64,000 nt of DNA from Picosynechococcus sp. PCC 7117 (GCF_001693275.1 NZ_CP016477.1:2170001-2234000); one strand, 5' to 3'; shown: positions 9,797 to 18,815, counted from the first letter of the stretch. Notes: a model not told the origin generated them from the letters alone. A program made the numbers and translations.

Positions 9797-9837
9797 AGCG
9801 TTCTACGAGGGGATATGAAAAGTTCGCCCTAGACTTC

Positions 9838-10125
9838 CTAGAGTACCGTGGCGATCGCCGCTTGGAGTTGTTCCTGGGCGAGGTCAGTAATGATAAAAAC
9901 CTCCTGGACCGATTTTCCCTTGCGGGCAATGACCTTAAAGCCCCCTTGCAATGGCACAGACACCCGCAGTTTCAACCGGGGAATATTGCCTCTGGTTCGA
10001 CTGAGAGCTCCTGGGGTGATCGTGCGAATCCCCTCACAGTTAACTAATTTTTCGAGCACTGGGATCAACCCCTCAATGTGGGTCGAATGATTCCAAACGA
10101 GTCTTCCTTTTTCCTCTGATGCCAT
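9838..10125 (-). CDS. DUF2103-family protein
   Basis: The 95-residue product begins MASEEKGRLVWNHSTHIEGL and continues with ITPGALSRTRGN, the pattern I recall for the DUF2103 (putative metal-binding) family found in cyanobacteria. The basic stretch LKLRVSVPLQGGFKVIARKGKSVQEVFI is also typical. Its ATG follows the clpS stop with no intervening base (TAGATG), so the two are almost certainly cotranscribed and possibly translationally coupled. The function is not known to me. Confidence 0.8.
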   Translation of the reverse strand: MASEEKGRLVWNHSTHIEGLIPVLEKLVNCEGIRTITPGALSRTRGNIPRLKLRVSVPLQGGFKVIARKGKSVQEVFIITDLAQEQLQAAIATVL

Positions 10126-10419
10126 CTATGCCGCCTCAAGGGGAGCCATGGTCAAACCTTCCCGTCGCAATTGTTGGTGATAAAGTTCCGCTGGTTCCTG
10201 GGGGCCGACCCAGACAATGGCCTGACCATCGAAATGCACTTGATTGGTTAAATTCCAAGCTTGATCCGCCGTCATATTCGGGATGTAGGTCATTAAACAA
10301 TGGGCAACATGCTCAAAGGTGTTGAAATCATCGTTGAGGACAATCACCTTAAAGTTTGGGTAAGGCTTACGGACTGTTTGGCGATCGCTTTCTTTGAGAA
10401 TGCCGGGAGCAGGGGCCAT
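10126..10419 (-). CDS. clpS: Clp protease adaptor protein ClpS
   Basis: ClpS delivers N-degron substrates to the ClpAP/ClpCP protease. The 97-residue product contains the conserved VIVLNDDFNTFEHVAHCL segment with the N-degron pocket residues and the C-terminal LTMAPLE. Its N-terminal tail of about 20 residues is unstructured, as expected. Cyanobacteria often carry two clpS paralogues; which one this is cannot be said. It is directly followed by the DUF2103 gene on the same strand. Confidence 0.94.
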   Translation of the reverse strand: MAPAPGILKESDRQTVRKPYPNFKVIVLNDDFNTFEHVAHCLMTYIPNMTADQAWNLTNQVHFDGQAIVWVGPQEPAELYHQQLRREGLTMAPLEAA

Positions 10420-10644
10420 GGTAACCGAATCAATCCTTTGGGATAGACGAAGAACGTTAAAACAAATGTGTAAAAAAATTTATGACAGAAGCATTTGGTT
10501 TAGTAACCAGAATCACTTCCTCTGGGGGCAAAAGTTGCGCCGATAATGCCCTTTATTCTAGAGAGAACCCCCCTGCTTGACAAGATGTGGGTGGCCCATT
10601 GACTCGGTTGGCGACATTTCTCAGAAAAAAGTTAACGTAAAACC

Positions 10645-10674
10645 TTGCGCTTTCAAAAATTCGGTGCTACATTG
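10645..10674 (+). promoter_or_regulatory. Candidate promoter of tRNA-Lys
   Basis: TTGCGC (10645-10650) and TACATT (10669-10674) are separated by 18 bases and lie about 25 bases upstream of the tRNA-Lys gene, a plausible sigma-70-type -35/-10 pair. It is a weak match and unconfirmed. Confidence 0.35.
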
Positions 10675-10698
10675 TATAACTGTGTTGAAAAGCACGAC

Positions 10699-10770
10699 GG
10701 GTCGTTAGCTCAGCGGTAGAGCACTCGGCTTTTAACCGATTGGCCCAGAGTTCGAATCTCTGACGACCCA
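10699..10770 (+). tRNA. tRNA-Lys (anticodon UUU)
   Basis: A complete 72-nt cloverleaf. The acceptor stem is GGGTCGT/ACGACCC and the anticodon loop CTTTTAA reads TTT for lysine. The T loop is TTCGAAT. The CCA end is not encoded. It is followed by a terminator at 10778-10820. Confidence 0.97.
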
Positions 10771-10777
10771 TTTTTTA

Positions 10778-10820
10778 GGAAGTCCTGCAAGCATCATGTT
10801 TGTGGGACTTCCCATTTTTT
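10778..10820 (+). terminator. Terminator after tRNA-Lys
   Basis: GGAAGTCC (10778-10785) pairs with GGACTTCC (10805-10812), followed after three bases by TTTTTT. It lies immediately after the tRNA and before rph. Confidence 0.8.
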
Positions 10821-10883
10821 GCTCTACATGGCCTTTGGGAAAGGTTCCGGTATGATGGGCTGTGTTTGTGTTTTGAGTAAGCT

Positions 10884-11606
10884 ATGGTTTGGCAGCGTCC
10901 GGATAATCGGTTCTTCGATCAACTGCGTCCCTTTAAGTTTGAGCTAGATTTCACAAAATTTGCCCAGGCTTCTGTTTTAACAAGCTGTGGCGATACCAAG
11001 GTTTTATGCACGGTTTCCGTGGCGGAAGGGGTGCCGCTATTTTTACGGGATAGTGGCCAAGGCTGGCTCACCGCAGAATATCGGATGATGCCCGGCGCAA
11101 CCCCAGAACGGCAACGGCGCGAGTTTATGAAATTATCGGGGCGCACCCAGGAAATTCAACGCCTGATCGGCCGCAGTTTACGGGCGGCAATCGATCTCAA
11201 GGCTTTGGGCGAGCGGACAATTACCATCGATGCGGATGTGCTCCAGGCCGATGGGGGAACACGGACCACGGCAATCACAGGGGGTTATGTGGGCTTGGCG
11301 ATCGCCTGTGAGCGTTTAGTCAAGGCAGGCATCCTAGGGAAATCGCCGATTATTGCCCCAGTGGCGGCCATTTCCGTGGGTCTCATCGCCGGGCAAGCTT
11401 ACCTCGATTTGAATTACCTCGAAGATGTGGCGGCGGATGTGGATTTCAATGTGGTGATGATCGGCGGCCAGGCGTTAAATCTCATCGAAGTGCAGGGCAC
11501 CGCCGAGGCAGGCAGTTATAACCGCGCCCAACTGAATCAAATTCTCGATATTGCAGAAAAAGGGATTCAAACCATTATGACCCTACAAACAAAAGCCATT
11601 CACTAA
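10884..11606 (+). CDS. rph: Ribonuclease PH
   Basis: RNase PH is a phosphorolytic 3'-5' exoribonuclease that trims tRNA 3' ends. The 240-residue product spans the whole family. It has the conserved [14 protein letters not shown], the RXXR-like region [14 protein letters not shown], and the [18 protein letters not shown] phosphate-site block. It is preceded by tRNA-Lys and its terminator, so it should have its own promoter. The neighbouring TPR gene is convergent. Confidence 0.97.
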   Translation: MVWQRPDNRFFDQLRPFKFELDFTKFAQASVLTSCGDTKVLCTVSVAEGVPLFLRDSGQGWLTAEYRMMPGATPERQRREFMKLSGRTQEIQRLIGRSLRAAIDLKALGERTITIDADVLQADGGTRTTAITGGYVGLAIACERLVKAGILGKSPIIAPVAAISVGLIAGQAYLDLNYLEDVAADVDFNVVMIGGQALNLIEVQGTAEAGSYNRAQLNQILDIAEKGIQTIMTLQTKAIH

Positions 11607-11644
11607 TGGATTTTTTGGGAAAAGGCGATCACTTATTTTTGACC

Positions 11645-12601
11645 CTACTTTGGATTCTGTAGTTGTTGCCGGAGAGCTTGAACTGCTTCTAGCCAGGGAG
11701 CCTGTTGCTGCTGGCCGTAGAGGGAATGGGCATAGTCCAACAGGGGCATCGCGGCGGCACGTTGATTATTTCTGATCAGAAGTTGGGCCGCTGCAAAGTA
11801 GGCATTGGCGTAGGTTGGATCCCGCTCACTACTGGCCCGAAAAGCGGCGAGGGCTTCCGAAAAATCCCCCCGCTGGGTGAGCAAACGTCCCTGGAGATAA
11901 TGCACAGCGGCGAGGTTCGGCTGATTTTGCAAGAGATCTTGGATCAAGGGTTGGGCTGCTTCGGGGCGATCGCCGGCGAGGTACAGCTCCGCCAGTTGGA
12001 TGGTAGCGTCAGGAAAATTGGGAGCCAGTTCACGGGCCCTTTGCCACGCTTGGATCGCGGCATCCCGGTTGCCCTGGTGACGCTGAATTAAGCCGAGATT
12101 GTAATGGGCGATCGCCAAATTAGGATCTAAAGATAAAGCCCGCCGCAGATAGGTTTCTGCCTGGGGCCAATTTTGACTATCAATGAGCACTCCCCCTAGA
12201 TTGCCATAGGCCACCGCAAAATTAGGCTGAAGGGCAATGGTTTCGCTAAAAGCCTGGGCTGCGCCTGGTAAATCACCCCGTTGCCCCAGGGCTAAACCCA
12301 GATTGTAATGGGCCTGCCACAGGAGCGGATCAAGGGCGATCGCCTGTTGAAATTGCGCGATCGCCCCGTCTAAATTTCCCCGTTGGATGAGGGCTAATCC
12401 CTCACTGAGCTTAGCTTTGGCTGCCGGAGTTGTTGGGGTAATGCTCGGCCATGCTTGCGGCACTGAAGTCTGGGGAACGTCTTGGGCGATCGCCCCTCCC
12501 CTCGGCCAACCCACCAAGATCAGCGCGATCAAAACATTGCGAAGCGTAAACAAATTCAGCACAGATTTACAGATATTTATCCAACTTAAACTTAAACGCA
12601 A
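11645..12601 (-). CDS. Exported TPR-repeat protein
   Basis: The product (318 residues from TTG 12601) begins with a basic hydrophobic signal-like segment ending near GGAIAQDVP. About five or six tetratricopeptide repeats follow, recognisable by repeated units such as WQAHYNLGLALGQRGDLPGA and YGNLGGVLI. These repeats scaffold protein interactions, here probably in the periplasm or thylakoid lumen. No ATG is available upstream of the signal segment. The start may be TTG 12601 or GTG 12562. Many cyanobacterial TPR proteins look like this, and no specific function can be given. Confidence 0.78.
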   Translation of the reverse strand: MRLSLSWINICKSVLNLFTLRNVLIALILVGWPRGGAIAQDVPQTSVPQAWPSITPTTPAAKAKLSEGLALIQRGNLDGAIAQFQQAIALDPLLWQAHYNLGLALGQRGDLPGAAQAFSETIALQPNFAVAYGNLGGVLIDSQNWPQAETYLRRALSLDPNLAIAHYNLGLIQRHQGNRDAAIQAWQRARELAPNFPDATIQLAELYLAGDRPEAAQPLIQDLLQNQPNLAAVHYLQGRLLTQRGDFSEALAAFRASSERDPTYANAYFAAAQLLIRNNQRAAAMPLLDYAHSLYGQQQQAPWLEAVQALRQQLQNPK

Positions 12602-12801
12602 AATACCTTACGAGACATATCAGTTTTACGCGGCAGGCTGCCAAACGGCGTTAGGCTTACCACTAGGGCGTATCTTGTCCCTCTTACCCAAGAAGATTAG
12701 CTTTTCCCATAAGTTCCAGCGTTTTTCAGCGGATCATCTCCTACTTCCCCGCAAATATTGCCCCATTGCGCCCCCTGCTTCAATCACGAGACGAGAAAAT
12801 C

Positions 12802-14829
12802 ATGACCAGAACGACCGAAAATATCCGTAACATCGCGATCATTGGCCCCTATTCTGCGGGTAAAACCACCCTCCTCGAAAGCCTACTTTTTCTCACCCAA
12901 GCCACTACTCGCAAAGGCCGCATCGAAGACAAAAATACCGTTGGCGACAGTAGCCCCGAGGCCCGTGACCATACTATGAGCGTCGAACTGTCCATCGCCA
13001 GCACAAAATATCAAGATATCGAACTGACCTTTCTCGATTGCCCCGGCTCCATTGAATTTCTCCAGGAAACTTACAATGCCCTTGTGGGCGTCGGCACCGC
13101 TGTGATTGTTTGTGAGCCAGAAACCGAAAGAATTCTCACTCTGTCGCCCCTGTTTAAATTCCTCGACGATTGGAATATTCCCCACATCGTTTTTATCAAC
13201 AAAATGGATCGGGCCAAGAATAACTTCCTCGATGTCCTCGCTGCCCTCCAGGAAGCCTCGAACCGTCCCTTGGTGCCCCAACAGTACCCCATCCGCAAGG
13301 ATCAGCAAACCCTCCTGGGCTACATCGACTTAGTTTCAGAACAAGCCTATCACTACCATCCCGACTGTCCAGCAGATCCAGTCCCTTTCCCGGAAGAACT
13401 GCACATTGAAGAAAAGATCACCAGGGAAGAAATGCTAGAAACCCTGGCCGACTTTGATGATGAACTTTTAGCAATGCTCCTGGAAGAAGTAGCCCCTTCT
13501 TCAGAAGAAATTCTCCAGGATCTCCGCAAGGAACTCAGCGCAGATCAAATTGTGCCCGTGGTGTTTGGGATTGCCAGCGAAGATTATGGTGTCCGACCAC
13601 TCCTCGATATTTTGGTGCAGGAGGCCCCGGCCCCTGTGGATACCACCGCCCGTCGGGAACTCAAAGCTTCCCCCCAGGAAACCGTTGTGCAGGTTTTAAA
13701 GAACTTCTATACGCCCCAGGGTGGAAAACTATCCCTAGTGCGGGTTTGGCAAGGGGAACTCCAGGAAGGGATGCTCCTCAATGGTCTCCGACCAGCGGGA
13801 ATTTACCAACTGATGGGACACCAACAAAAGCCGATCCAAAGGGCGATTACCGGAGAAATTGTTGCCCTGGCTCGCCTGGAGGATGTCAAGGTCGGCGAAA
13901 CCCTCAGTAGTGGTGATAAACCCCTGAAGCCGCTCCGGACAGCCACGGTGATGCAACCGGTTTATGCTTTGGCGATCGCCCCAGAAAATCGCAAAGATGA
14001 AGTCAAGCTGAGTAATGCCCTCAACAAACTAGTCGATGAAGATCCATCCCTGGCCTGGGAACAACATGGTGACACCCACGAAGTCATCCTCTGGGGCCAA
14101 GGGGATATCCATCTCCAGGTGGCCCTCGAACGTCTCCGCCGCAAATATAACCTACCGATGACGACCCATTTACCACGGGTGCCCTACAAAGAAACAATCC
14201 GCCATGGTGGTAGCTCCCATGGTCGTTACAAACACCAAACCGGGGGCCATGGGGCCTTTGGGGATGTGTACCTCGAAATTAAACCGCTCAATCGGGGCAC
14301 GGGTTTTCAATTCCACGAAACCATCGTCGGTGGCGTTGTCCCCAGACAGTACATTCCTGGGGTGGAAATGGGAGTGCGGGAATACTTAACTCAGGGGCCT
14401 TTGGGTTTCCCGGTGGTGGATGTGGATGTGACCCTCACCAACGGTTCGTATCATGCCGTAGACAGTTCTGAGCAGGCTTTTAAACAAGCGGCGCGCATTG
14501 CGATGACGGAAGGGATGCCCCTCTGTGATCCTCAGTTGCTAGAGCCTATTCTGCTGATCAATATCTATATTCCCAATGAATTTACCTCCAACGCCTTGCA
14601 GCTCATCAGCAGTAAACGGGGTCAAATTCTCGGCTACGAAAGTTTGACCGATTGGCGCGGTTGGGACCACATTACGGGTTATTTCCCCCTCGCTGAAATG
14701 CACAATTTAATCATCGAACTGCGATCGCTCACCTTTGGGGTCGGCTTTTTTGATTGGCAATATGACCACCTCCAGGAGGTACCGGATAAAGTTTCGGAGC
14801 AGGTCTTGGCAACCCTAAAAGATCATTAA
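12802..14829 (+). CDS. EF-G-like translation GTPase (divergent paralogue)
   Basis: The 675-residue product has the full EF-G domain order but altered GTPase motifs. G1 is GPYSAGKTT (15-23). The switch I region reads DHTMSV in place of RGITI. G3 is DCPGS (79-83) where EF-G has DTPGH, so the catalytic His is Ser. G4 is a normal NKMD. The C-terminal half has domain IV features such as GAFGDVYLEI and a domain V ending. Similar EF-G-like paralogues of unclear role (EF-G2/FusA2 type) are known in several phyla. The start ATG 12802 matches the family N-terminus. A terminator follows at 14868-14903. Confidence 0.9.
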   Translation: MTRTTENIRNIAIIGPYSAGKTTLLESLLFLTQATTRKGRIEDKNTVGDSSPEARDHTMSVELSIASTKYQDIELTFLDCPGSIEFLQETYNALVGVGTAVIVCEPETERILTLSPLFKFLDDWNIPHIVFINKMDRAKNNFLDVLAALQEASNRPLVPQQYPIRKDQQTLLGYIDLVSEQAYHYHPDCPADPVPFPEELHIEEKITREEMLETLADFDDELLAMLLEEVAPSSEEILQDLRKELSADQIVPVVFGIASEDYGVRPLLDILVQEAPAPVDTTARRELKASPQETVVQVLKNFYTPQGGKLSLVRVWQGELQEGMLLNGLRPAGIYQLMGHQQKPIQRAITGEIVALARLEDVKVGETLSSGDKPLKPLRTATVMQPVYALAIAPENRKDEVKLSNALNKLVDEDPSLAWEQHGDTHEVILWGQGDIHLQVALERLRRKYNLPMTTHLPRVPYKETIRHGGSSHGRYKHQTGGHGAFGDVYLEIKPLNRGTGFQFHETIVGGVVPRQYIPGVEMGVREYLTQGPLGFPVVDVDVTLTNGSYHAVDSSEQAFKQAARIAMTEGMPLCDPQLLEPILLINIYIPNEFTSNALQLISSKRGQILGYESLTDWRGWDHITGYFPLAEMHNLIIELRSLTFGVGFFDWQYDHLQEVPDKVSEQVLATLKDH

Positions 14830-14836
14830 ATCTAAT

Positions 14837-14864
14837 TATTGCCAAAAAGTTATTGCCAAAAAGT
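14837..14864 (+). repeat. Exact 14-bp tandem duplication
   Basis: TATTGCCAAAAAGT occurs twice in direct tandem (14837-14850 and 14851-14864) just after the EF-G-like stop codon. It looks like a replication-slippage duplication in the 3' UTR. Confidence 0.9.
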
Positions 14865-14867
14865 AAT

Positions 14868-14903
14868 GAATCCCTGGTGTGTGTGGCATTGGGGATTCTT
14901 TTT
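14868..14903 (+). terminator. Terminator after the EF-G-like gene
   Basis: GAATCCC (14868-14874) pairs with GGGATTC (14892-14898) and is followed by TTTTT. It separates the EF-G-like gene from ycf34. Confidence 0.75.
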
Positions 14904-14971
14904 GGGGGCGATCGCCTCTGGGGATCTCGCTATACTAAAACAAAGTTCCGTAACCCCTGGAGGTACGCCCC

Positions 14972-15220
14972 ATGTGCATTTGCGTGGACTGTGAATATGT
15001 TGACCGCTGCGAAACCTACCATGTCGTTGAAACCCAGCACCAACAACCCCACCTGACCGACCAGCCTGATTTTTCGCCCATCGAACCGACGATCAACGTC
15101 AATATCCGCTCCGAAGGGGAAATGATCGAAATGGAATGGGATGTGGTGGGTTGCGCGAGTTTTTCCCAAGAAAAAGGAAAATGGGCACGGCTCCGACCGG
15201 GGGAGGCAATTCCCACTTGA
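14972..15220 (+). CDS. ycf34: Ycf34 protein
   Basis: The 82-residue product has the Ycf34 hallmark N-terminus MCICVDCEYVDRCETYH with four closely spaced cysteines (C2, C4, C7, C13) followed by VNI and EMEWDVVGCASF. Ycf34 is encoded in red-lineage plastids and cyanobacteria. Work in Synechocystis linked it to Fe-S binding and photosynthetic electron transport. An AGG-rich Shine-Dalgarno (GGAGG) lies about eight bases before the ATG. It is a single gene between terminator 14868-14903 and the small exported protein downstream. Confidence 0.93.
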   Translation: MCICVDCEYVDRCETYHVVETQHQQPHLTDQPDFSPIEPTINVNIRSEGEMIEMEWDVVGCASFSQEKGKWARLRPGEAIPT

Positions 15221-15302
15221 ACAATCGCTTAACCCTTGGCAAAAGTCCACGGGTTTTCTCCAGTAAAATATGGGCGTGAACATCGCTGTGAGGAAACATC
15301 CG

Positions 15303-15683
15303 ATGAAGATAAAGGGTTTTGTTTGGGCCTGTGCCTTGGCGGGAATGCTCCTACCGGGGTCAAAGGCGATCGCCCAGGCCAATATGAAAAATGGCTTTCT
15401 CAATGTTCAGATGCGAGAAGCCCTCTGCGGGCAAAACTGGCCCCGGGCGATCCAAGTCCTCGACACCATGAAGCGCATTAGTCCCAAAGATCGGTCTAGT
15501 CTGGAGCGATACCGGTCTTTCCTCGTAAATTTCCGCAATAACAATACCCGCATTGCCGCTTGGCCCGCGTCTGATTATTGTGCGGGGACGGTGGAGACGC
15601 TGCCGAATCCCAATGCAACCAACCCCAACTCCAGTTCAGGCAGCAACCCCAACATGCGCACCGATACGGTGCCGACTTTTTAG
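15303..15683 (+). CDS. Small exported hypothetical protein
   Basis: The 126-residue product starts MKIKGFVWACALAGMLLPG, a classic signal peptide with probable cleavage after AIA/Q. The mature part contains a helical region (NVQMREALCGQNWPRAIQVL) and a second Cys in DYCAGT, which may form a disulfide. The C-terminal tail is Asn/Pro/Ser-rich and low in complexity. The helical part resembles half of a TPR-like unit. The ATG at 15303 is chosen because the signal peptide begins there. No function is known to me. Confidence 0.75.
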   Translation: MKIKGFVWACALAGMLLPGSKAIAQANMKNGFLNVQMREALCGQNWPRAIQVLDTMKRISPKDRSSLERYRSFLVNFRNNNTRIAAWPASDYCAGTVETLPNPNATNPNSSSGSNPNMRTDTVPTF

Positions 15684-15710
15684 GGTTATTTAAGTTAGCA
15701 AAATCAATCG

Positions 15711-16853
15711 TTAGTTTTTTTGGGCGATCGCCTCAAAATGGGTTTCGGCACCATGGGCGAAAATAATTGTGCTGTAGAGGTGCCAGGCCGGATCCCAATA
15801 GGTATCTTGGTGAGTTTCCTGGCGGAATAGATTCACCTGAGGTTGGATTTTGCGCAACAGTTCCGGAAAGTCACGGGCATTATTCGCAAAACTTTTAAAG
15901 TCTGACCATTTTCGACTATGGCTAAGATGCTCAGCAAGACGATGTTGCAGTTGATTCCAGTTGCGGCGGTTACTGAGCTGTTCGATGGGATTTTGGGTGG
16001 CTTCGAGAAAAGATAATCCCTGCTGGAATTGGTAATGCTGGTCATTTAGCCGGAGAATTAGTTGGCGATCGCCCCAATGTAAATCGCAAAATTGGGCATA
16101 ATCAAGGACTTTTGTTTTGTAATAGGGTTTGCCGCGACCGTCTTTTTCTAGGGATTTTTCAAAAATTGGCAACATGCCCGTTACCCATTGGGAAATTTCT
16201 GGCCAAGGCACTGTGTATTCAACGGTCTGCTGGGTTTCATCAAGGCCCCGGAACACCAGATGGGGATCGAGTTGCTCAATAGTCTGGACTTGGATCACCT
16301 GAATATTTTGCAACTGGGCCAAAGAGAGACAAAAACTGAGAATATTGCCTTGGATGAGGGCTTTCTTTAAAAAACGCAGTTCCCCCAGGGCACCTGTGCG
16401 AAATAAACGCCAAGATTTCAGGGGCAGCTGCAATCCCGCCGAGTAGGCATCGGTGCGTAATATCGTCGCGAAATATTGGGCGGCCGTTTTCTTTTGTTTG
16501 GGGCTAATGGGCTCTAACACTATCAGGCCATAGGCTTCTCCGCCGGGGGCGGCCTTCTCCTGGGCGATCGCCGCCTGGGTGAGAGCTAATTCCCGTGCTT
16601 CGAGCCGGGCCAAACCTTGCCGCGCTTGGGTGACCACCTTGGGCACAGAAACGCCTTTGAGTAACCGTCGATAACCTTTTTCGGCCTTCTGCCATTGTTC
16701 CGTTGCTTCACACCAGCGGGCCACATACAAACGAAACCAGGGATTTTTAGGGTCTACCTTTTGCCATTGCAACAGCAGTTGGCGCATCTGGCCATAGTCC
16801 TTTGCCGCAAGGGCGACCTGAATTTGTTTGAGGATCGGAACAGACTGAACCAT
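15711..16853 (-). CDS. Conserved cyanobacterial TPR-like hypothetical
   Basis: The 380-residue product begins with a TPR-like helical region (residues about 1-110) containing YGQMRQLLLQWQKVDPKNPW and KAEKGYRRLLKG, typical of a cyanobacterial conserved family. The rest is a soluble alpha/beta region with no motif that I recognise. There is no signal peptide or membrane segment. It is transcribed downstream of rpsD, but a terminator (16914-16936) separates them. Confidence 0.8.
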   Translation of the reverse strand: MVQSVPILKQIQVALAAKDYGQMRQLLLQWQKVDPKNPWFRLYVARWCEATEQWQKAEKGYRRLLKGVSVPKVVTQARQGLARLEARELALTQAAIAQEKAAPGGEAYGLIVLEPISPKQKKTAAQYFATILRTDAYSAGLQLPLKSWRLFRTGALGELRFLKKALIQGNILSFCLSLAQLQNIQVIQVQTIEQLDPHLVFRGLDETQQTVEYTVPWPEISQWVTGMLPIFEKSLEKDGRGKPYYKTKVLDYAQFCDLHWGDRQLILRLNDQHYQFQQGLSFLEATQNPIEQLSNRRNWNQLQHRLAEHLSHSRKWSDFKSFANNARDFPELLRKIQPQVNLFRQETHQDTYWDPAWHLYSTIIFAHGAETHFEAIAQKN

Positions 16854-16913
16854 GGCAACATAAAAAAGGCGATCGCCTCTGACATTCCCTTCATTCTAGC
16901 CACTCTCCCCCAC

Positions 16914-16936
16914 AAAAAAAGGGGCATAATTGCCCC
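16914..16936 (-). terminator. Terminator of rpsD
   Basis: On the minus strand GGGGCA pairs with TGCCCC across a four-base loop (16921-16926 with 16931-16936) and is followed by seven T (A run 16914-16920 on the plus strand). It lies 40 bases after the rpsD stop. Confidence 0.88.
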
Positions 16937-16976
16937 ATTTCCAAAAATGAACTTTGCAAAAATTGCCAAATAATAT

Positions 16977-17585
16977 TTAGGCCATCCGAGAGTAGTATTC
17001 CACCACGAGTAGCTCGTTAATTTGGAGTGCAACCCATTCCCGTTCGATGATGCCGTTAACCTTACCGGTTAGAGTTGGCTTATCAAATTCCAAGTGGCTG
17101 GGAATATTCGCTAAACCAGGAAATTCCATGTTCGCTTCGACCAATTTCCGAGAGCGATCGCGGTCACGCACGGTGATCACATCTCCAGGACGACATTGGT
17201 AACTCGGAATATCCACAACCCGGCCATTAACCAAGATGTGACCATGGTTTACCAACTGGCGCGCCCCAGGAATGGTACCAGCCATCCCCAGACGGAAGAC
17301 AGTATTATCCAAGCGCATTTCTAACAATTGCAGAATGGTCTGTCCCGTAGAACCAGTCGTCCGCCGCGCTTTACGCACATAACGAATGAGCTGTTTCTCA
17401 GATACACCATAGTTGAAGCGTAGCTTTTGCTTCTCTTCCAAACGAATTGCATATTCAGAACGCTTGCGGCGACCCTGGCCATGCTGTCCCGGGGGATATT
17501 CCCGACGGGCGCTTTTACGGGTTAAACCCGGTAGTTCTCCGAGTCTACGGGTGATGCGTAGACGTGCTCCACGATAACGAGCCAT
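16977..17585 (-). CDS. rpsD: 30S ribosomal protein S4
   Basis: S4 is a primary 16S rRNA binder and assembly initiator. The 202-residue product from ATG 17585 begins [20 protein letters not shown], as S4 does, and includes the S4 RNA-binding domain ([32 protein letters not shown]). The reading frame stays open for 63 further codons upstream, but that part is not S4-like and is probably untranslated leader. The gene is isolated from other ribosomal genes, which is common in cyanobacteria. Confidence 0.97.
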   Translation of the reverse strand: MARYRGARLRITRRLGELPGLTRKSARREYPPGQHGQGRRKRSEYAIRLEEKQKLRFNYGVSEKQLIRYVRKARRTTGSTGQTILQLLEMRLDNTVFRLGMAGTIPGARQLVNHGHILVNGRVVDIPSYQCRPGDVITVRDRDRSRKLVEANMEFPGLANIPSHLEFDKPTLTGKVNGIIEREWVALQINELLVVEYYSRMA

Positions 17586-17898
17586 AAGGTTTTCTTTCTC
17601 CTTACAAGTAAAAAATGGATGTAGAAATAAAGACCTCAAACCGCTTACTACGGCTCTTTTTGAGATTTTTACCCACGGGAGGGAGGTCGAAACTTGACGT
17701 CCCACGGGCTGTAAACATTCCAAAGTTCGACTGTCTTTCCAATAGAGACAATCGAGGATTTTAGAAAATTCCACAATTTAACAAGCATATCATGCTCCCA
17801 CTCGAAACAGTGAATAAATTGCCTTTTCGGGGCGATCGCCAGAGGTGAATGCTTGTCGAAACCTAAAAACTATGATTTACTTGTAAGAGTGCCCAAAC
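17586..17898. promoter_or_regulatory. rpsD leader / gap before tRNA-Leu
   Basis: This 313-bp stretch holds the rpsD promoter and leader on the minus strand and the tRNA-Leu promoter on the plus strand. Two CCCACGGG octamers (17672-17679 and 17701-17708) lie 29 bases apart in the leader. S4 often represses its own mRNA in bacteria, so a structured leader is plausible, but I cannot demonstrate one here. Confidence 0.35.
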
Positions 17899-17983
17899 GG
17901 GGGTGTGGCGGAATGGTAGACGCTGCGGACTTAAAATCCGTTGACAGTAAAATGTCGTGAGAGTTCAAGTCTCTCTACCCCCA
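17899..17983 (+). tRNA. tRNA-Leu (anticodon UAA), intron-free
   Basis: An 85-nt class II tRNA. The acceptor stem is GGGGGTG/TACCCCC, the anticodon loop CTTAAAA reads TAA, and there is a long variable arm. The T stem is GAGAG/CTCTC. The anticodon loop is uninterrupted, unlike the group I intron-bearing tRNA-Leu(UAA) genes of many cyanobacteria. Confidence 0.96.
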
Positions 17984-18138
17984 TCAAAAGTCAAATTCGT
18001 ACTTTCAGATTAATATTTGTGTCACGACCCTCAGTGCTTTTCAAAGGAAACTGGGCCGATTCTGAGCTGTACGGTATCAGATAAATCACTGGACAATGTG
18101 ATCCGATGAAGTTCAAATAATTCCAAGAACGAAATATT

Positions 18139-18390
18139 TTAGAAACGCTCAATACTACCGAGAAATACAGGTTCTACCCGAATGGCCTTGATGCTAGAAG
18201 GGCGAACAACCATAAATTCTCCCTGCATATTCTTAATCGGCACATTGATAAAGTCGTCGGCCTCAGCCTTGGGAATTAGAACACTGCTGTACCATTTTTG
18301 AAATTCTTTGATGTCGCTAAAGCGAACTTCCTCGCGGTGACCACCTTCGATCAGGAAAAAAATAGCGTATTCGTCTGCTTGTCTGGGCAT
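18139..18390 (-). CDS. Conserved hypothetical protein, 83 residues
   Basis: This small soluble protein begins MPRQADEYAIFFLIEGGHRE and ends with SIKAIRVEPVFLGSIERF. The mix of charged and hydrophobic strands suggests a compact beta-rich fold. I recognise the style of a conserved cyanobacterial family but cannot name a function. It stands alone between tRNA-Leu and the Mo-nitrogenase-C-like gene, both with clear gaps. Codon use and HIP1 context are like the neighbours. Confidence 0.7.
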   Translation of the reverse strand: MPRQADEYAIFFLIEGGHREEVRFSDIKEFQKWYSSVLIPKAEADDFINVPIKNMQGEFMVVRPSSIKAIRVEPVFLGSIERF

Positions 18391-18494
18391 AGGGTCTTGT
18401 ACTCAGCAGGGGTCAAATTCAGGAAAACCAAAGGGTAATTGATTCTTGACCTAGTGTATCTCAGGTTGTGGGATCTGCCATAGGGCTGTGTTTC

Positions 18495-18815
18495 TCATTG
18501 GCAGTACATATTGATGTTTTCACCGGTTTCGGCGAGGAAGGTGAGGGCTCGGAAGCGGAGTGCGACCAGTTCGTTGTAGAGGGGGTTGAGTTTGCACAGG
18601 GGCGGAATACTAAATAAAACGCGCCCTAAAAGGCTCACATCGCGGGCAAAGGGACATTGGGCGGGAATCAAGCGACAGACAAGGTGAGCGGCTTCGGGGG
18701 TCGTGAATTCGATGGCATTGAGCCAAAATCGTAGGGATTGGAATAAATCAAAGCGTCGGTTGCGAAAAAGGCCAGAATAATGAAGATGATGACGATTACT
18801 AGGAGAAGAGTGCAT
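18495..18815 (-). CDS. Mo-dependent nitrogenase C-terminal-like domain protein
   Basis: The product (106 residues from ATG 18815) matches the small domain called Mo-nitro_C in cyanobacteria. The core runs PAQCPFARDVSLLGRVLF, then IPPLCKLNPLYNELVALRFRAL. The two conserved Cys (in QCPF and PLCKLNP) are present. The domain name comes from its fusion to some nitrogenase-related annotations; no enzyme activity is established and this is not a nitrogenase subunit. A longer start at 18899 is possible. The gene is divergent from modB with about 245 bp between them. Confidence 0.75.
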   Translation of the reverse strand: MHSSPSNRHHLHYSGLFRNRRFDLFQSLRFWLNAIEFTTPEAAHLVCRLIPAQCPFARDVSLLGRVLFSIPPLCKLNPLYNELVALRFRALTFLAETGENINMYCQ

